Assembly (NCBI GenBank): GCA_029855985.1
Contig: JAGSHR010000277.1
Coordinates: 1 to 15,814 of the forward strand
Length of the DNA: 15,814 bases
Origin: Candidatus Njordarchaeota archaeon
Lineage (GTDB): Archaea; Thermoproteota; JANJXX01; Panguiarchaeales; Panguiarchaeaceae
Reading direction: 5' to 3'
Within the stretch, counting starts at the first letter, position 1, and every line of letters starts with the position of its first letter. Below are positions 1-6,683 of this stretch, piece after piece. The notes under the pieces are model-generated. The model was not told the origin of the DNA. It ran no database searches and worked only from the letters and a program-made list of their open reading frames with translations. A program made the translations under genes and the position numbers.

Positions 1-2019
1 GATGACCGTACTCAAACTCATTAAAATCGCCCCAACAGCCGGGGATAACAACAAACCAACTGCAAGTAACGCCCCAGCCGCCGCAGGAATCGCTATCACA
101 TTATAACCTGTTGCCCATAATAAATTCTCAATCATTTTCTTATATGTTCTCCTCGATAACTCGATTATTTTCGGTATATCCAACGGATTGCTTTTAACTA
201 ATATTATATCGGCGGATTCTATGGCTAGATCAGTCCCAGCACCTATAGCGATACCAAGGTTCGCTTGCGTTAATGCTGGTGCATCGTTTATACCATCACC
301 AACCATTGCAACTTTACTTCCATTGGATTGTAATTCCTTAATTTTGTAAACTTTATCTTCAGGTGAAACTTGAGCGAAATATCCGTCAAGTTCTAGTTTT
401 TCTGAAACGATTTTCGCCACACTCTCGTTGTCTCCAGTTAACATGTAGCATTTGATGCCCATTGCTTTAAGTCTTTGAACAGCTTCGTAAGCTTCTTCCC
501 TAATTTTATCGGATAAACCGATAACCCCTACGAGTTTATTATCAACAATTATAACGACTGTTGTCATTCCTTTTAATTCGCTCTTCACAGATTCTAATTT
601 CTCTCCATGTCCTATATCTCGGGCATGTTTTTCGCTTACCACAAGTATCTCCTTGGAATTTATTCTACCTTTGATACCTTTACCTGGCAGGGACTGAAAT
701 CCCTCCACATTCAGTAACTTTAACCCGACCTCTTTCGCTTTTTCAACGATGGCTTTTCCAATTGGGTGCTCTGATTTAGCTTCAAGTGATGCGGCCAGTT
801 GCAAAATTTCTTCCTCACCCATCTCACCAAAAGTTACTACCTTGTTAACCTCAAAACTACCTTCAGTTAGTGTTCCTGTTTTATCAAAAACTATGATATC
901 TATGTTCCTAGCTCTCTCAAAACTCTTTCTATCTCGAATTACGAACCCGTTTCTCGCAGCATTAGCGGTTGAAACAGCTATAACTAAGGGGATCGCCAAC
1001 CCTAGAGCATGTGGACAAGTGATGACCATCACTGTGACCATTCTCTCCAAAGCGAATAGAATTGGATATCCTAAAGCAACCCATAAAATGAAAGTTAAAG
1101 TTCCACTTACAATCGCTATGATTGTTAATAACAGGGCAGCCTTATCAGCAAGATCCTGCATCCTAGTTTTCTCTCTTTGTGCTTCTTCAATCAACCTTTT
1201 AAGTTTACTTAGGTAGGTTTCCTCCCCCGAACTCGTCACTTCAACAGTAATGGAACCGTCTAAGTTTATAGAACCTCCAATAACCCTATCGCCAACTCCC
1301 CTATAAACTGGCTGAGATTCACCAGTTATCATGGATTCATCAATAGACGTCTCACCCTCAACTATAATACCATCCGCTGGTATACGTTCCCCTGGTTTTA
1401 CAAGTAAGCGGTCACCTTTTTTAACTTGTTTGGTAGGTATATCTATAAATTCACCATCTTTCACTAAATGGGCTACATCCGGAATTAATTTTGATATTTC
1501 CTCAATTGCCTTTGAAGCACCAATTACTGATTTCATCTCTATCCAATGTCCAAGTAGCATAATATCTATTAGAGTAGCAAGTTCCCAGAAAAATGCTCCT
1601 CCCGCAATATAGAAAACTGTTGCAACACTGTAAATATACGCTACACTTATAGCTAAACCGATCAAAGTCATCATTCCTGGGCTCCTACTGTTTAATTCTG
1701 CAATCAATCCTCTCAAAAAAGGATATCCACCGTACAAATAAATTATTGTAGCTAAGATTACCTGCACGTACCTTGACCCAGGGAAAACAAAGTGAAATCC
1801 AATTAGGCCTTGGATAAACCCTGACAAAAGAAGGATAGGGAACGTTAATATTAATGAGACCACGAACCGTTTTTTGAAATCCTCTAGCATTTTTTTATGA
1901 TGACCAACATGAGAGTGTCCAGAATGTTCGTGAGAATGATTTTCATTCACATGCGAATCATGGTGGCACTCAACCATATCAGTGCTAGAATCTTTTTTGT
2001 GCTGATGAACATCATGCAT
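1..2019 (-). CDS. copB: CopB-type heavy-metal P1B ATPase (copper/silver exporter), C-terminus cut by window edge
   Basis: This is a P-type ATPase that pumps a soft metal ion, most likely copper or silver, out across the cytoplasmic membrane. Its 673 visible residues show TGES at 232-235 (actuator), a CPH metal-site motif at 335-337 in a transmembrane helix, the phosphorylated Asp379 in DKTGT, SEHP at 416-419 (nucleotide domain) and GDGIND at 574-579. CPH rather than CPC is the mark of the CopB (P1B-3) branch. The first 41 residues hold 13 histidines and one cysteine in place of a folded HMA domain, which is typical of CopB. The sequence is still in a C-terminal helix at base 1, so probably only about 10-20 residues are missing. 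The ATG at 2019 is preceded by a GGGAG site 8 bases away, and a TATA-like box lies at 2058-2070. No copper chaperone or CopY/CopR regulator is in view. Metal specificity is inferred from the motif class. Confidence 0.93.
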   Translation of the reverse strand, partial: MHDVHQHKKDSSTDMVECHHDSHVNENHSHEHSGHSHVGHHKKMLEDFKKRFVVSLILTFPILLLSGFIQGLIGFHFVFPGSRYVQVILATIIYLYGGYPFLRGLIAELNSRSPGMMTLIGLAISVAYIYSVATVFYIAGGAFFWELATLIDIMLLGHWIEMKSVIGASKAIEEISKLIPDVAHLVKDGEFIDIPTKQVKKGDRLLVKPGERIPADGIIVEGETSIDESMITGESQPVYRGVGDRVIGGSINLDGSITVEVTSSGEETYLSKLKRLIEEAQREKTRMQDLADKAALLLTIIAIVSGTLTFILWVALGYPILFALERMVTVMVITCPHALGLAIPLVIAVSTANAARNGFVIRDRKSFERARNIDIIVFDKTGTLTEGSFEVNKVVTFGEMGEEEILQLAASLEAKSEHPIGKAIVEKAKEVGLKLLNVEGFQSLPGKGIKGRINSKEILVVSEKHARDIGHGEKLESVKSELKGMTTVVIIVDNKLVGVIGLSDKIREEAYEAVQRLKAMGIKCYMLTGDNESVAKIVSEKLELDGYFAQVSPEDKVYKIKELQSNGSKVAMVGDGINDAPALTQANLGIAIGAGTDLAIESADIILVKSNPLDIPKIIELSRRTYKKMIENLLWATGYNVIAIPAAAGALLAVGLLLSPAVGAILMSLSTVI

Positions 2020-2057
2020 ATATACAACTCCCTCGAAATATGAATCCAAAGATTAAA

Positions 2058-2070
2058 CAATATATCTAAA
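2058..2070 (-). promoter_or_regulatory. TATA-like promoter of the CopB ATPase gene
   Basis: Read on the minus strand this is TTTAGATATATTG, about 40 bases before the ATG at 2019. It would put the transcript start near 2035 and leave a short leader holding the GGGAG site. A second AT-rich TATA candidate (CTTTATATATTG) lies near 2095-2106. The assignment is by pattern and spacing only. Confidence 0.45.
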
Positions 2071-2082
2071 CTCCAATGTTTT

Positions 2083-2097
2083 AATTCCCAATTCCCA
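2083..2097. repeat. Tandem AATTCCC heptamer upstream of the CopB gene
   Basis: AATTCCC occurs twice head to tail, followed by an A. A third copy of AATTCCCA lies at 2132-2139. The pair sits just upstream of the likely TATA box of the metal ATPase and just downstream of the tRNA-Pro gene. It may be a binding site for a metal-responsive regulator; that is inference from position. Confidence 0.35.
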
Positions 2098-2146
2098 ATA
2101 TATAAAGAAAATAACAAGAAGAAAGAACAAAAATTCCCAAGAACAA

Positions 2147-2223
2147 TGGTGGGGCCGGCGGGATTTGAACCCGCGACCACCGACTCCCGAAGCCGGCATC
2201 CTACCATGCTAGACTACGGCCCC
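2147..2223 (-). tRNA. tRNA-Pro (anticodon CGG), CCA encoded
   Basis: On the minus strand the gene folds into a complete cloverleaf. The acceptor GGGGCCG pairs with CGGCCCC. The anticodon stem CCGGC/GTCGG encloses the loop TTCGGGA, giving anticodon CGG (codon CCG) with U33 and G37. The T stem is GCGGG/CCCGC around TTCAAAT. The discriminator is A and the 3' CCA is encoded in the DNA. No intron is present. It lies 24 bases downstream of the tRNA-Ser gene on the same strand, so the two may be co-transcribed. T-rich sequence follows its 3' end. Confidence 0.96.
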
Positions 2224-2247
2224 AATAGAAAAGAAGTTGTATGTGGT

Positions 2248-2369
2248 TGGTGCCGGGGGCGGGATTTGAACCCGCGAGGCGATAACACCACCGGTTTTCC
2301 TGCCCACGCATTGAATCGGAGCCTATTTTGTCTCAAGACCGGCGCCGTTCCGGGCTCGGCAACCCCGGC
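2248..2369 (-). tRNA. Type II tRNA, read as tRNA-Ser (UGA), with 35-nt intron; CCA encoded
   Basis: The acceptor GCCGGGG pairs with CCCCGGC and the T arm is GCGGG-TTCAAAT-CCCGC. The anticodon stem CCGGT/ACCGG is perfect once a 35-nt insertion (2297-2331) is removed, which leaves the loop CUUGAGA with anticodon UGA. The variable arm has a 4-bp stem (GGTG/CGCC), so this is type II (Ser or Leu). The splice position follows from the bulge-helix-bulge rule: loop bases CUUG pair with intron bases CAGG, leaving 3-nt bulges at both junctions and an intron at 37/38. The mature length is 87 with CCA. The discriminator base is A, whereas archaeal tRNA-Ser normally has G73 and tRNA-Leu has A73, so the amino-acid identity is less certain than the gene itself. 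Confidence 0.85.
2297..2331 (-). other. Archaeal tRNA intron at position 37/38
   Basis: This 35-base insertion separates G37 from A38 of the type II tRNA. Bases at its 3' end (CAGG, minus strand) pair with loop bases CUUG to form the 4-bp central helix expected for splicing endonuclease, with bulges AGA and AAA. The outer intron helix is weak: one C-G pair, then mismatches. The motif is therefore of the relaxed type. Confidence 0.75.
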
Positions 2370-2404
2370 TTTATTCTATTTTCATTTTGTTTTATGCTGT
2401 TTTG

Positions 2405-2418
2405 CAATTATAAATTTT
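2405..2418 (-). promoter_or_regulatory. TATA box of the tRNA-Ser/tRNA-Pro genes
   Basis: The minus-strand AAAATTTATAATTG is centred about 40 bases before the 5' end of the tRNA-Ser gene. That spacing places the start of the primary transcript some 15 bases ahead of the tRNA. Confidence 0.5.
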
Positions 2419-2442
2419 TCTTTGTTGTTGGTTTTTCATAGT

Positions 2443-2448
2443 AAAAAA
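2443..2448 (-). terminator. T-run terminator after the M42 peptidase gene
   Basis: Six T residues on the minus strand lie 7 bases after the TAA stop of the peptidase gene and ahead of the tRNA promoter. This is the usual archaeal form of terminator; no hairpin is needed and none was seen. Confidence 0.45.
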
Positions 2449-2454
2449 TTGTGT

Positions 2455-3495
2455 TTAAGTTTTGTTTATGTATTCTATAAAACTTGTTACGAGGTTAACT
2501 TGGGCTTCAATATCACCAATATCAGATACTGCCCTTGGGGAATGAATGTATCTCCCAGGGACACTTAATACCCCCGATGGAATGCCTCCCTTTGTTAGGT
2601 GAAACATCCCTGCATCCGTCCCCCCAACGATCATTCGTTTGAATTGATACTTTATGCCATTCTCTTTTGCAACATCTAAGAGGAGATTTATTATTTTTGG
2701 GTGAGTGACCATAGAGGAATCCGCTATTGTGATCGCTACTCCTTTGCCTAACTGTGTAGATGCTTTGTATTCTGGGGTGCCTGGGAGGTCGCCAGATGCT
2801 GTGCATTCTAGGATGAGCGCATAATCTGCTTCAGCTAACCATGAAGCTGCTCTTGCCCCCCTTAATCCGACTTCTTCTTGAACTGTGAATATTGCTACAA
2901 TGTTATAGTTTTCGTTCTTTAATCTCTTTAAAACCTCGATTATTGAAGAAACACCTATCCGATCATCTAGAGCTTTACCCGATAGCCTATTTTTTGTTAA
3001 TCTTTTGAATTGCGTGGCAAAAACAGCTTTTGAGCCTATGGTTATACCTAAGTCCTCTACTTCATCTCTACTATTTGCCCCTATATCAATTACCAGTTCT
3101 TCGTGAGAAGGAGCTTTTTGTTCTTTTCCTTTTAATAAGTGTGGGGGAAGAGCGCCGATGTAACCGTGAACAATGCCTTTCTCCCCCTTAATGATTACAT
3201 CGGATGCATATGCTACTCTTGGATCTATTCCCCCAAGTGGGTGATACCTCAGGTAACCATTCTCATGTATGTGAGTGATTAGGAAGCCTACCTCATCCAT
3301 ATGGGCTGAGAGAATTATTTTAGGAGAATCCTCGGCTCCATTTTTAACTGCGTATAGATTCCCAATATTGTCCTCCTTTATTTCATCTACCAAGCCAGAG
3401 ATCTCTTTAATTATAATTGATTTTATTTCCTCCTCGTTTCCCGGAGGACCAAACGCATTAGACAGCTTCTCTAATCTTTTTATATATTCTTCCAT
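2455..3495 (-). CDS. M42 family metallo-aminopeptidase (TET-type)
   Basis: This is a cytosolic dinuclear-metal aminopeptidase of the M42 family, which forms dodecameric tetrahedral particles that trim peptides released by the proteasome. Of its 346 residues the conserved ones are visible: H65 and D67 in SAHMDEVGF, D177/D178 in GKALDDRIG, the catalytic E207 and ligand E208 in TVQEEVGLRGA, E230 in ECT, and H318 in RYIHSP. The length matches the family (about 340-360). The metal ligand at 230 is Glu where many TET enzymes have Asp, a tolerated change. The start is the ATG at 3495, because AAGGAGAT lies about 5 bases before it; a TTG at 3525 would add 10 residues and has no such site. The gene stands alone, divergent from the small basic ORF and with tRNA genes downstream. 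The substrate preference (Leu, Glu or Lys TET) cannot be read from sequence. Confidence 0.94.
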   Translation of the reverse strand: MEEYIKRLEKLSNAFGPPGNEEEIKSIIIKEISGLVDEIKEDNIGNLYAVKNGAEDSPKIILSAHMDEVGFLITHIHENGYLRYHPLGGIDPRVAYASDVIIKGEKGIVHGYIGALPPHLLKGKEQKAPSHEELVIDIGANSRDEVEDLGITIGSKAVFATQFKRLTKNRLSGKALDDRIGVSSIIEVLKRLKNENYNIVAIFTVQEEVGLRGARAASWLAEADYALILECTASGDLPGTPEYKASTQLGKGVAITIADSSMVTHPKIINLLLDVAKENGIKYQFKRMIVGGTDAGMFHLTKGGIPSGVLSVPGRYIHSPRAVSDIGDIEAQVNLVTSFIEYINKT

Positions 3496-3526
3496 TTTTA
3501 TCTCCTTGGTGTATGTGTGAGACAAT

Positions 3527-3538
3527 CTTTTATAAAAG
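3527..3538 (-). promoter_or_regulatory. Palindromic TATA box of the M42 gene
   Basis: CTTTTATAAAAG is a perfect 12-bp palindrome about 35 bases before the ATG at 3495. That is a good distance for a TATA box giving a roughly 10-base leader with its GGAG site. Being symmetrical, it could in principle serve the plus strand too, but the plus-strand ORF has closer candidates. Confidence 0.55.
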
Positions 3539-3548
3539 TAAAAATCAT

Positions 3549-3558
3549 ATTTATAATT
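3549..3558 (+). promoter_or_regulatory. TATA-like element ahead of the small basic ORF
   Basis: ATTTATAATT on the plus strand is followed by a second weaker TTTATAG at 3561-3567. Transcription would begin near 3580-3592, 30-40 bases before the ATG at 3622. Confidence 0.4.
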
Positions 3559-3621
3559 CGTTTATAGTTGCATGCTAAAAGATGATTATGGAGCAAACAA
3601 TAGATTATCTTGGTGTTTATT

Positions 3622-3720
3622 ATGGGCAAACTATCAGTTTTGAGGAGACAAAGAAAAAGAAGGAAGAAACATAAAAGGAAAAAACTTGGCAGAAAACTTA
3701 AACACCGAAAGAGAAAGTAG
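3622..3720 (+). CDS. Very small, highly basic protein; possible bTHX/mS38-like ribosomal protein
   Basis: This 32-residue ORF begins MGKLSVLRRQRKRR and continues as an almost pure Lys/Arg/His tail ending KHRKRK. The ATG is preceded by GGTG 6 bases upstream, TATA-like boxes lie 60-70 bases upstream, and it stops 23 bases short of the end of the convergent operon. Composition and size fit the tiny rRNA-binding proteins. The string HKRKK followed by RK and HRK recalls the AURKAIP1/COX24 (mS38) and bTHX families, and L41e is the other known archaeal protein of this size. Such low-complexity sequence makes family calls unsafe, and I do not claim one. A second overlapping ORF in another frame (3582-3674) has no ribosome binding site that I can see. 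A GTG at 3613 could add three residues. Confidence 0.6.
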   Translation: MGKLSVLRRQRKRRKKHKRKKLGRKLKHRKRK

Positions 3721-3733
3721 GATATCGTAGTAG

Positions 3734-3739
3734 AAAAAA
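3734..3739 (-). terminator. T-run terminator of the four-gene operon
   Basis: Six T residues on the minus strand begin 5 bases after the TAA of the last operon gene, in the short space between it and the convergent small basic ORF. Confidence 0.5.
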
Positions 3740-3743
3740 CTTA

Positions 3744-4769
3744 TTAATACTTGTACTTCGAGATTATGGCATCCAAAGTAGTTATTTTTAGATAACCTAA
3801 CCTATCTAATTCTTTTTCATCTATTAAGTTTAAAGTTGGCTCATAAACCAGAAAAACTCTCCCTAAATATCTTGAAGCAACGCCTAGTTCTAAAAGTTCT
3901 TCTAGTATCCTCTGCTCCTCACCGCTCAAATGCTCAGGTTCTATTAGCCCATACTTCTTGAACCTGGAGAAAAACTTTGCGTAGCGTTCGAAGTTTATTA
4001 TTTTAACTAAGTCTGTGAATCTTTCTTTTAGATATTGTGGGTTCATCAGTTCTCTGATTTCCCTAGTTATAGCGATTTTAATTGCTTGAAAGTTTTCTTT
4101 TGACATTTCCTTGATTTTTTTCAGATATTCCTCATCTATCCTCGGCGTGATGTATATTACTTTGTTGTAAGTTATTATGGTGTCCGAAGCGTCGCTCGGA
4201 TAATAAGTGTTTATTAAGCCAAGCCACCTTAATATAATCATTATCTCTATTATGTCCCTTATACTTGGAGTAGGCTCTATGGACAAGCTATCCTTTATCA
4301 AGTTTGAAAAAGTTGTAACACCCGCCCTATAAATTAAATCGAGGATGCTTATAATTGTTTTATTCATTGCAGATAAATTGAAAACTAATTCTTTGATATC
4401 TTTGCTTCTATTAATTAACTCAGTTAACCCCGTTAAACCCAAAGGAGAAATCTCCTTGAAATTAGTAAACTTTAGGTATAAAGCGAGTGTTAATAATAAT
4501 GGTGTTAATTTTTGCTCATCGGACTCAATAACCAATAATGTTGGTTCATCCCGGTTAGCTCCAAAATAATACCAATAATATGTTTTTCCTCTTATTGAAA
4601 TTCTTGAATAAAGAGTCTCAGTCCTCCTCCTGTAGGGACCTAACACATAGAAGAATAACAGTTGAATCACGTTTTTGTCTATTTTGTAATCCTCTGGAAA
4701 TGAGAACTCCTTCATATAGCCACTTCGGTGATGCCATAGATAGAGAGCCATTCTCATGTCTAATTTCAA
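3744..4769 (-). CDS. Unknown protein, possible longin-like N-terminus plus winged-helix-like regions (operon gene 4)
   Basis: I do not recognise this 341-residue soluble protein. Residues 5-100 alternate short beta strands and amphipathic helices: ALYLW, then a helix, then SRISIRG, YYWYYFGA and TLLVIES, then a hydrophobic helix. That order is compatible with a longin/roadblock-like fold. Residues 137-210 look like a winged helix (helices, then IITYN and VIYITPR strands), and 280-312 look like a second one ending in GRVFLVYEP. The start is TTG, with a strong GAGGGGG site 7 bases upstream; the ATG at 4757 would sit too far from that site. The gene begins 2 bases after the preceding stop, so it is translationally coupled to the helical protein. 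It is the last gene of the operon with the MinD-like ATPase and membrane protein, which suggests a cytosolic partner of that pair. Fold assignments are inference from pattern. Confidence 0.85.
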   Translation of the reverse strand: MKLDMRMALYLWHHRSGYMKEFSFPEDYKIDKNVIQLLFFYVLGPYRRRTETLYSRISIRGKTYYWYYFGANRDEPTLLVIESDEQKLTPLLLTLALYLKFTNFKEISPLGLTGLTELINRSKDIKELVFNLSAMNKTIISILDLIYRAGVTTFSNLIKDSLSIEPTPSIRDIIEIMIILRWLGLINTYYPSDASDTIITYNKVIYITPRIDEEYLKKIKEMSKENFQAIKIAITREIRELMNPQYLKERFTDLVKIINFERYAKFFSRFKKYGLIEPEHLSGEEQRILEELLELGVASRYLGRVFLVYEPTLNLIDEKELDRLGYLKITTLDAIISKYKY

Positions 4770-4771
4770 CT

Positions 4772-5542
4772 TTAAACCCCCTCTAGTTTCTTTAACTCTT
4801 CCTTTAATCCCCTTTCAAGGAGCTCTGCATAATTAAGTGGCTTACCTACCCTAATAGGCCTAAAAGTACTTAATACCTCTGTGGGGTCAACTTCTACGAT
4901 TTCGGTTTTTTTCTTAATTACTTTGATTGGTTCCCCAAACGCCCACATTTTCATTATTGATTGAAAAGCTAAATTGCTAATTTTAGTTTCATCCTTAAAT
5001 ACTTTGATTAACGTGTCCAAAATCCTAATTTTTCTACTATCCTTAACTATTAGAAAATCCTTTTTGAAGCCCATATCCAGCAACTTGAGTATTCCAGAGT
5101 AAAGGGATTCTAACTGTTTATTTCCCAATTCTCTTATTATTTTCATAAATAATCTTAGGTACCGTTTGTCTTTCATTGAGAATTCCAAGAGACTCATTAA
5201 ATACCTATTTATACTTGCACGTGTTTTCTTCACTAGAAATCTTTGTTCTATTTTTAACCTAAATGCCGAGAAATAGATCTCATTTCTTTCTCTGTCTTTA
5301 TCTTTCAAGACTTCTCTATCAATTTTTGGGAATGAGGTGTATGCTCTTTTGAATTCTTTTATTTTTAAGGCGTCTTCTTGAGACCTACTAAGTAAATCTC
5401 GGTAGGCAACTCTGAATTCCCCTGATTTTCCTTCTATAATTAACCTGATTAATTTCGCGCTTTCTTGATCTTCCACTGTCCCTCTATATAGGTAATTTAT
5501 CCCCCTATTCGCTAACTTGGTGAAAATGGAAACCTCCTTCAT
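4772..5542 (-). CDS. Unknown all-helical charged protein (operon gene 3)
   Basis: I do not recognise this 256-residue protein. It is soluble, rich in Lys, Arg and Glu, has no cysteine, signal peptide or membrane segment, and reads as a string of amphipathic helices. It has a strand-like stretch near residues 207-217 (KKKTEIVEVDP) and a last helix from about 236. No catalytic motif is visible. The ATG at 5542 has a GGGAT site 5 bases upstream and lies 3 bases after the ATPase stop; its own TAA lies 2 bases before the next start. The tight spacing implies it is made in step with the ATPase and with gene 4. An adaptor or ATPase-regulating role is a guess from context. Confidence 0.84.
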   Translation of the reverse strand: MKEVSIFTKLANRGINYLYRGTVEDQESAKLIRLIIEGKSGEFRVAYRDLLSRSQEDALKIKEFKRAYTSFPKIDREVLKDKDRERNEIYFSAFRLKIEQRFLVKKTRASINRYLMSLLEFSMKDKRYLRLFMKIIRELGNKQLESLYSGILKLLDMGFKKDFLIVKDSRKIRILDTLIKVFKDETKISNLAFQSIMKMWAFGEPIKVIKKKTEIVEVDPTEVLSTFRPIRVGKPLNYAELLERGLKEELKKLEGV

Positions 5543-5545
5543 AGA

Positions 5546-6682
5546 TTATCCCTTTAGCAACACCTCTTTTAACCATTCCATAATTATGGGATAAACACCA
5601 TATAGCCTGTTTTTCAGGAAATCCATTGTTAAGTTCTCCGCCAATAAAACAACGTCTATAAAGTTGATCATTGTTTCCACAATAAATGGGACAAATATCA
5701 CGTTTTTAGGAAGAGTGTTTGTTGTTTTATCATATAACATGTCAAGCAATGCTGATAGAAAGAATGATTGCACTTCCTCCGCGTTCATTTTATTGAGAAC
5801 ATCCATTCTATTAATGTGAGAATCCTCAACTAATTCAATCAAGTTTTCGTTAATATCCTTTAGATCCTTTAAAGTAACATATCTATTGCTTCTCCGATAC
5901 GGCTCTAGCACGTCCTTCAGGTACTCCTTAACTAGCTCCATTATATTAGTATCCATGCTTATTGGTAACCCGGTTTGATCCCTCCTACCAACTATAACGG
6001 ATCTTAATGTGTTGAAGAAACCTCTTTTCAGAGCCCTCTGATCGATTACCGTGGGAGTAAGGATATAATTGATTTTTTCACCATTAGCTCCGAGGAGATT
6101 TATTCCAAATTTATTGAATGTATTAATCGTTTTCTCTATTTGATCCAAGTCATTTACTGTTCGACGCTCAAAGCTTCTAGCGAAGAACGAAGGCGTTAGT
6201 AGATAATTGAACCAAACTCCGTCGAGTGAATTAATGACATCATCGTAAACAACAACTTTTGATGGATCAACTAGGTTAAATGACATGATATTTAGATTCG
6301 TATCGACAACAATGAATAAATCATCGGCGCCAAAATATTCGATTAGCGCTAAGATGCTCTTAAAAATGTGATCTGGAGGATAAGGAGCATACCTGTATCT
6401 ATCAACTCTAGCACTTGCGTAAAGAGCACCCTCATTCTCCCTAATTTTTAGCACAGTTAAGCTTGGATTTAACCTTTCCCCCTTGTATCTATCAATAAAT
6501 TCTACTTCCTTATAACCAAGTTTTAGCATTATCTCAAATAAATCGGGGTTGTGAAAGTTAAAGTCCAGTGCGATGACGCGCTTGCCCAGTTCTTGAAGCG
6601 CTAATGCAAATGTAATGGCGTAAGGGGTCTTCCCCACACCACCTTTACCGGAAGTGAATATAAATGCCCCAGAATTTAACAA
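5546..6682 (-). CDS. MinD/ParA-like deviant Walker ATPase (operon gene 2)
   Basis: This is a P-loop ATPase of the SIMIBI class, MinD/ParA branch; such proteins dimerise on ATP and often cycle on and off a membrane or partner. With the start used here (378 residues) the deviant Walker A SGKGGVGKT is at 11-19 with signature Lys13. The A' strand VIALDFNFHNP is at 36-46 (Asp40), and a Walker B-like IVVDTN is at 124-129 (Asp127). Two features are unusual: Pro20 follows the P-loop Thr where Thr/Ser is the rule, and TNLN follows the Walker B Asp where family members have TPPG or similar. The C-terminal 120 residues are helical and unlike MinD. I chose the TTG at 6682 because GAGGGTGA lies just upstream and it places the first strand as in relatives. 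A TTG at 6718 would overlap the membrane gene by 35 bases. Substrate unknown. Confidence 0.88.
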   Translation of the reverse strand: MLNSGAFIFTSGKGGVGKTPYAITFALALQELGKRVIALDFNFHNPDLFEIMLKLGYKEVEFIDRYKGERLNPSLTVLKIRENEGALYASARVDRYRYAPYPPDHIFKSILALIEYFGADDLFIVVDTNLNIMSFNLVDPSKVVVYDDVINSLDGVWFNYLLTPSFFARSFERRTVNDLDQIEKTINTFNKFGINLLGANGEKINYILTPTVIDQRALKRGFFNTLRSVIVGRRDQTGLPISMDTNIMELVKEYLKDVLEPYRRSNRYVTLKDLKDINENLIELVEDSHINRMDVLNKMNAEEVQSFFLSALLDMLYDKTTNTLPKNVIFVPFIVETMINFIDVVLLAENLTMDFLKNRLYGVYPIIMEWLKEVLLKG

Positions 6683-6683
6683 A

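Noticed and set aside
749..1612. Two plus-strand ORFs (749-1216 and 1331-1612) opposite the CopB gene
   Set aside because: The minus-strand frame here carries conserved P-type ATPase motifs (TGES, CPH, DKTGT) without interruption, so these are antisense shadows.
1947..2207. Minus-strand ORF with 'RESVVAGSNPAGPT'
   Set aside because: It is the translation of the tRNA-Pro gene extending into the CopB start in another frame; a classic tRNA artefact.
2146..2568. Plus-strand 140-codon ORF beginning MVGPAGFEPATTDSRSRHP
   Set aside because: It reads through both tRNA genes and into the M42 gene on the other strand. The start and the 'GRDLNPRG' stretch are the well-known false translation of tRNA T-arm sequence.
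3582..3674. Plus-strand ORF of 30 codons beginning MIMEQTIDYLGVYYG
   Set aside because: It overlaps the basic ORF at 3622 in another frame, has no clear ribosome binding site, and its Lys/Glu end is a by-product of the A/G-rich coding sequence of the basic protein.
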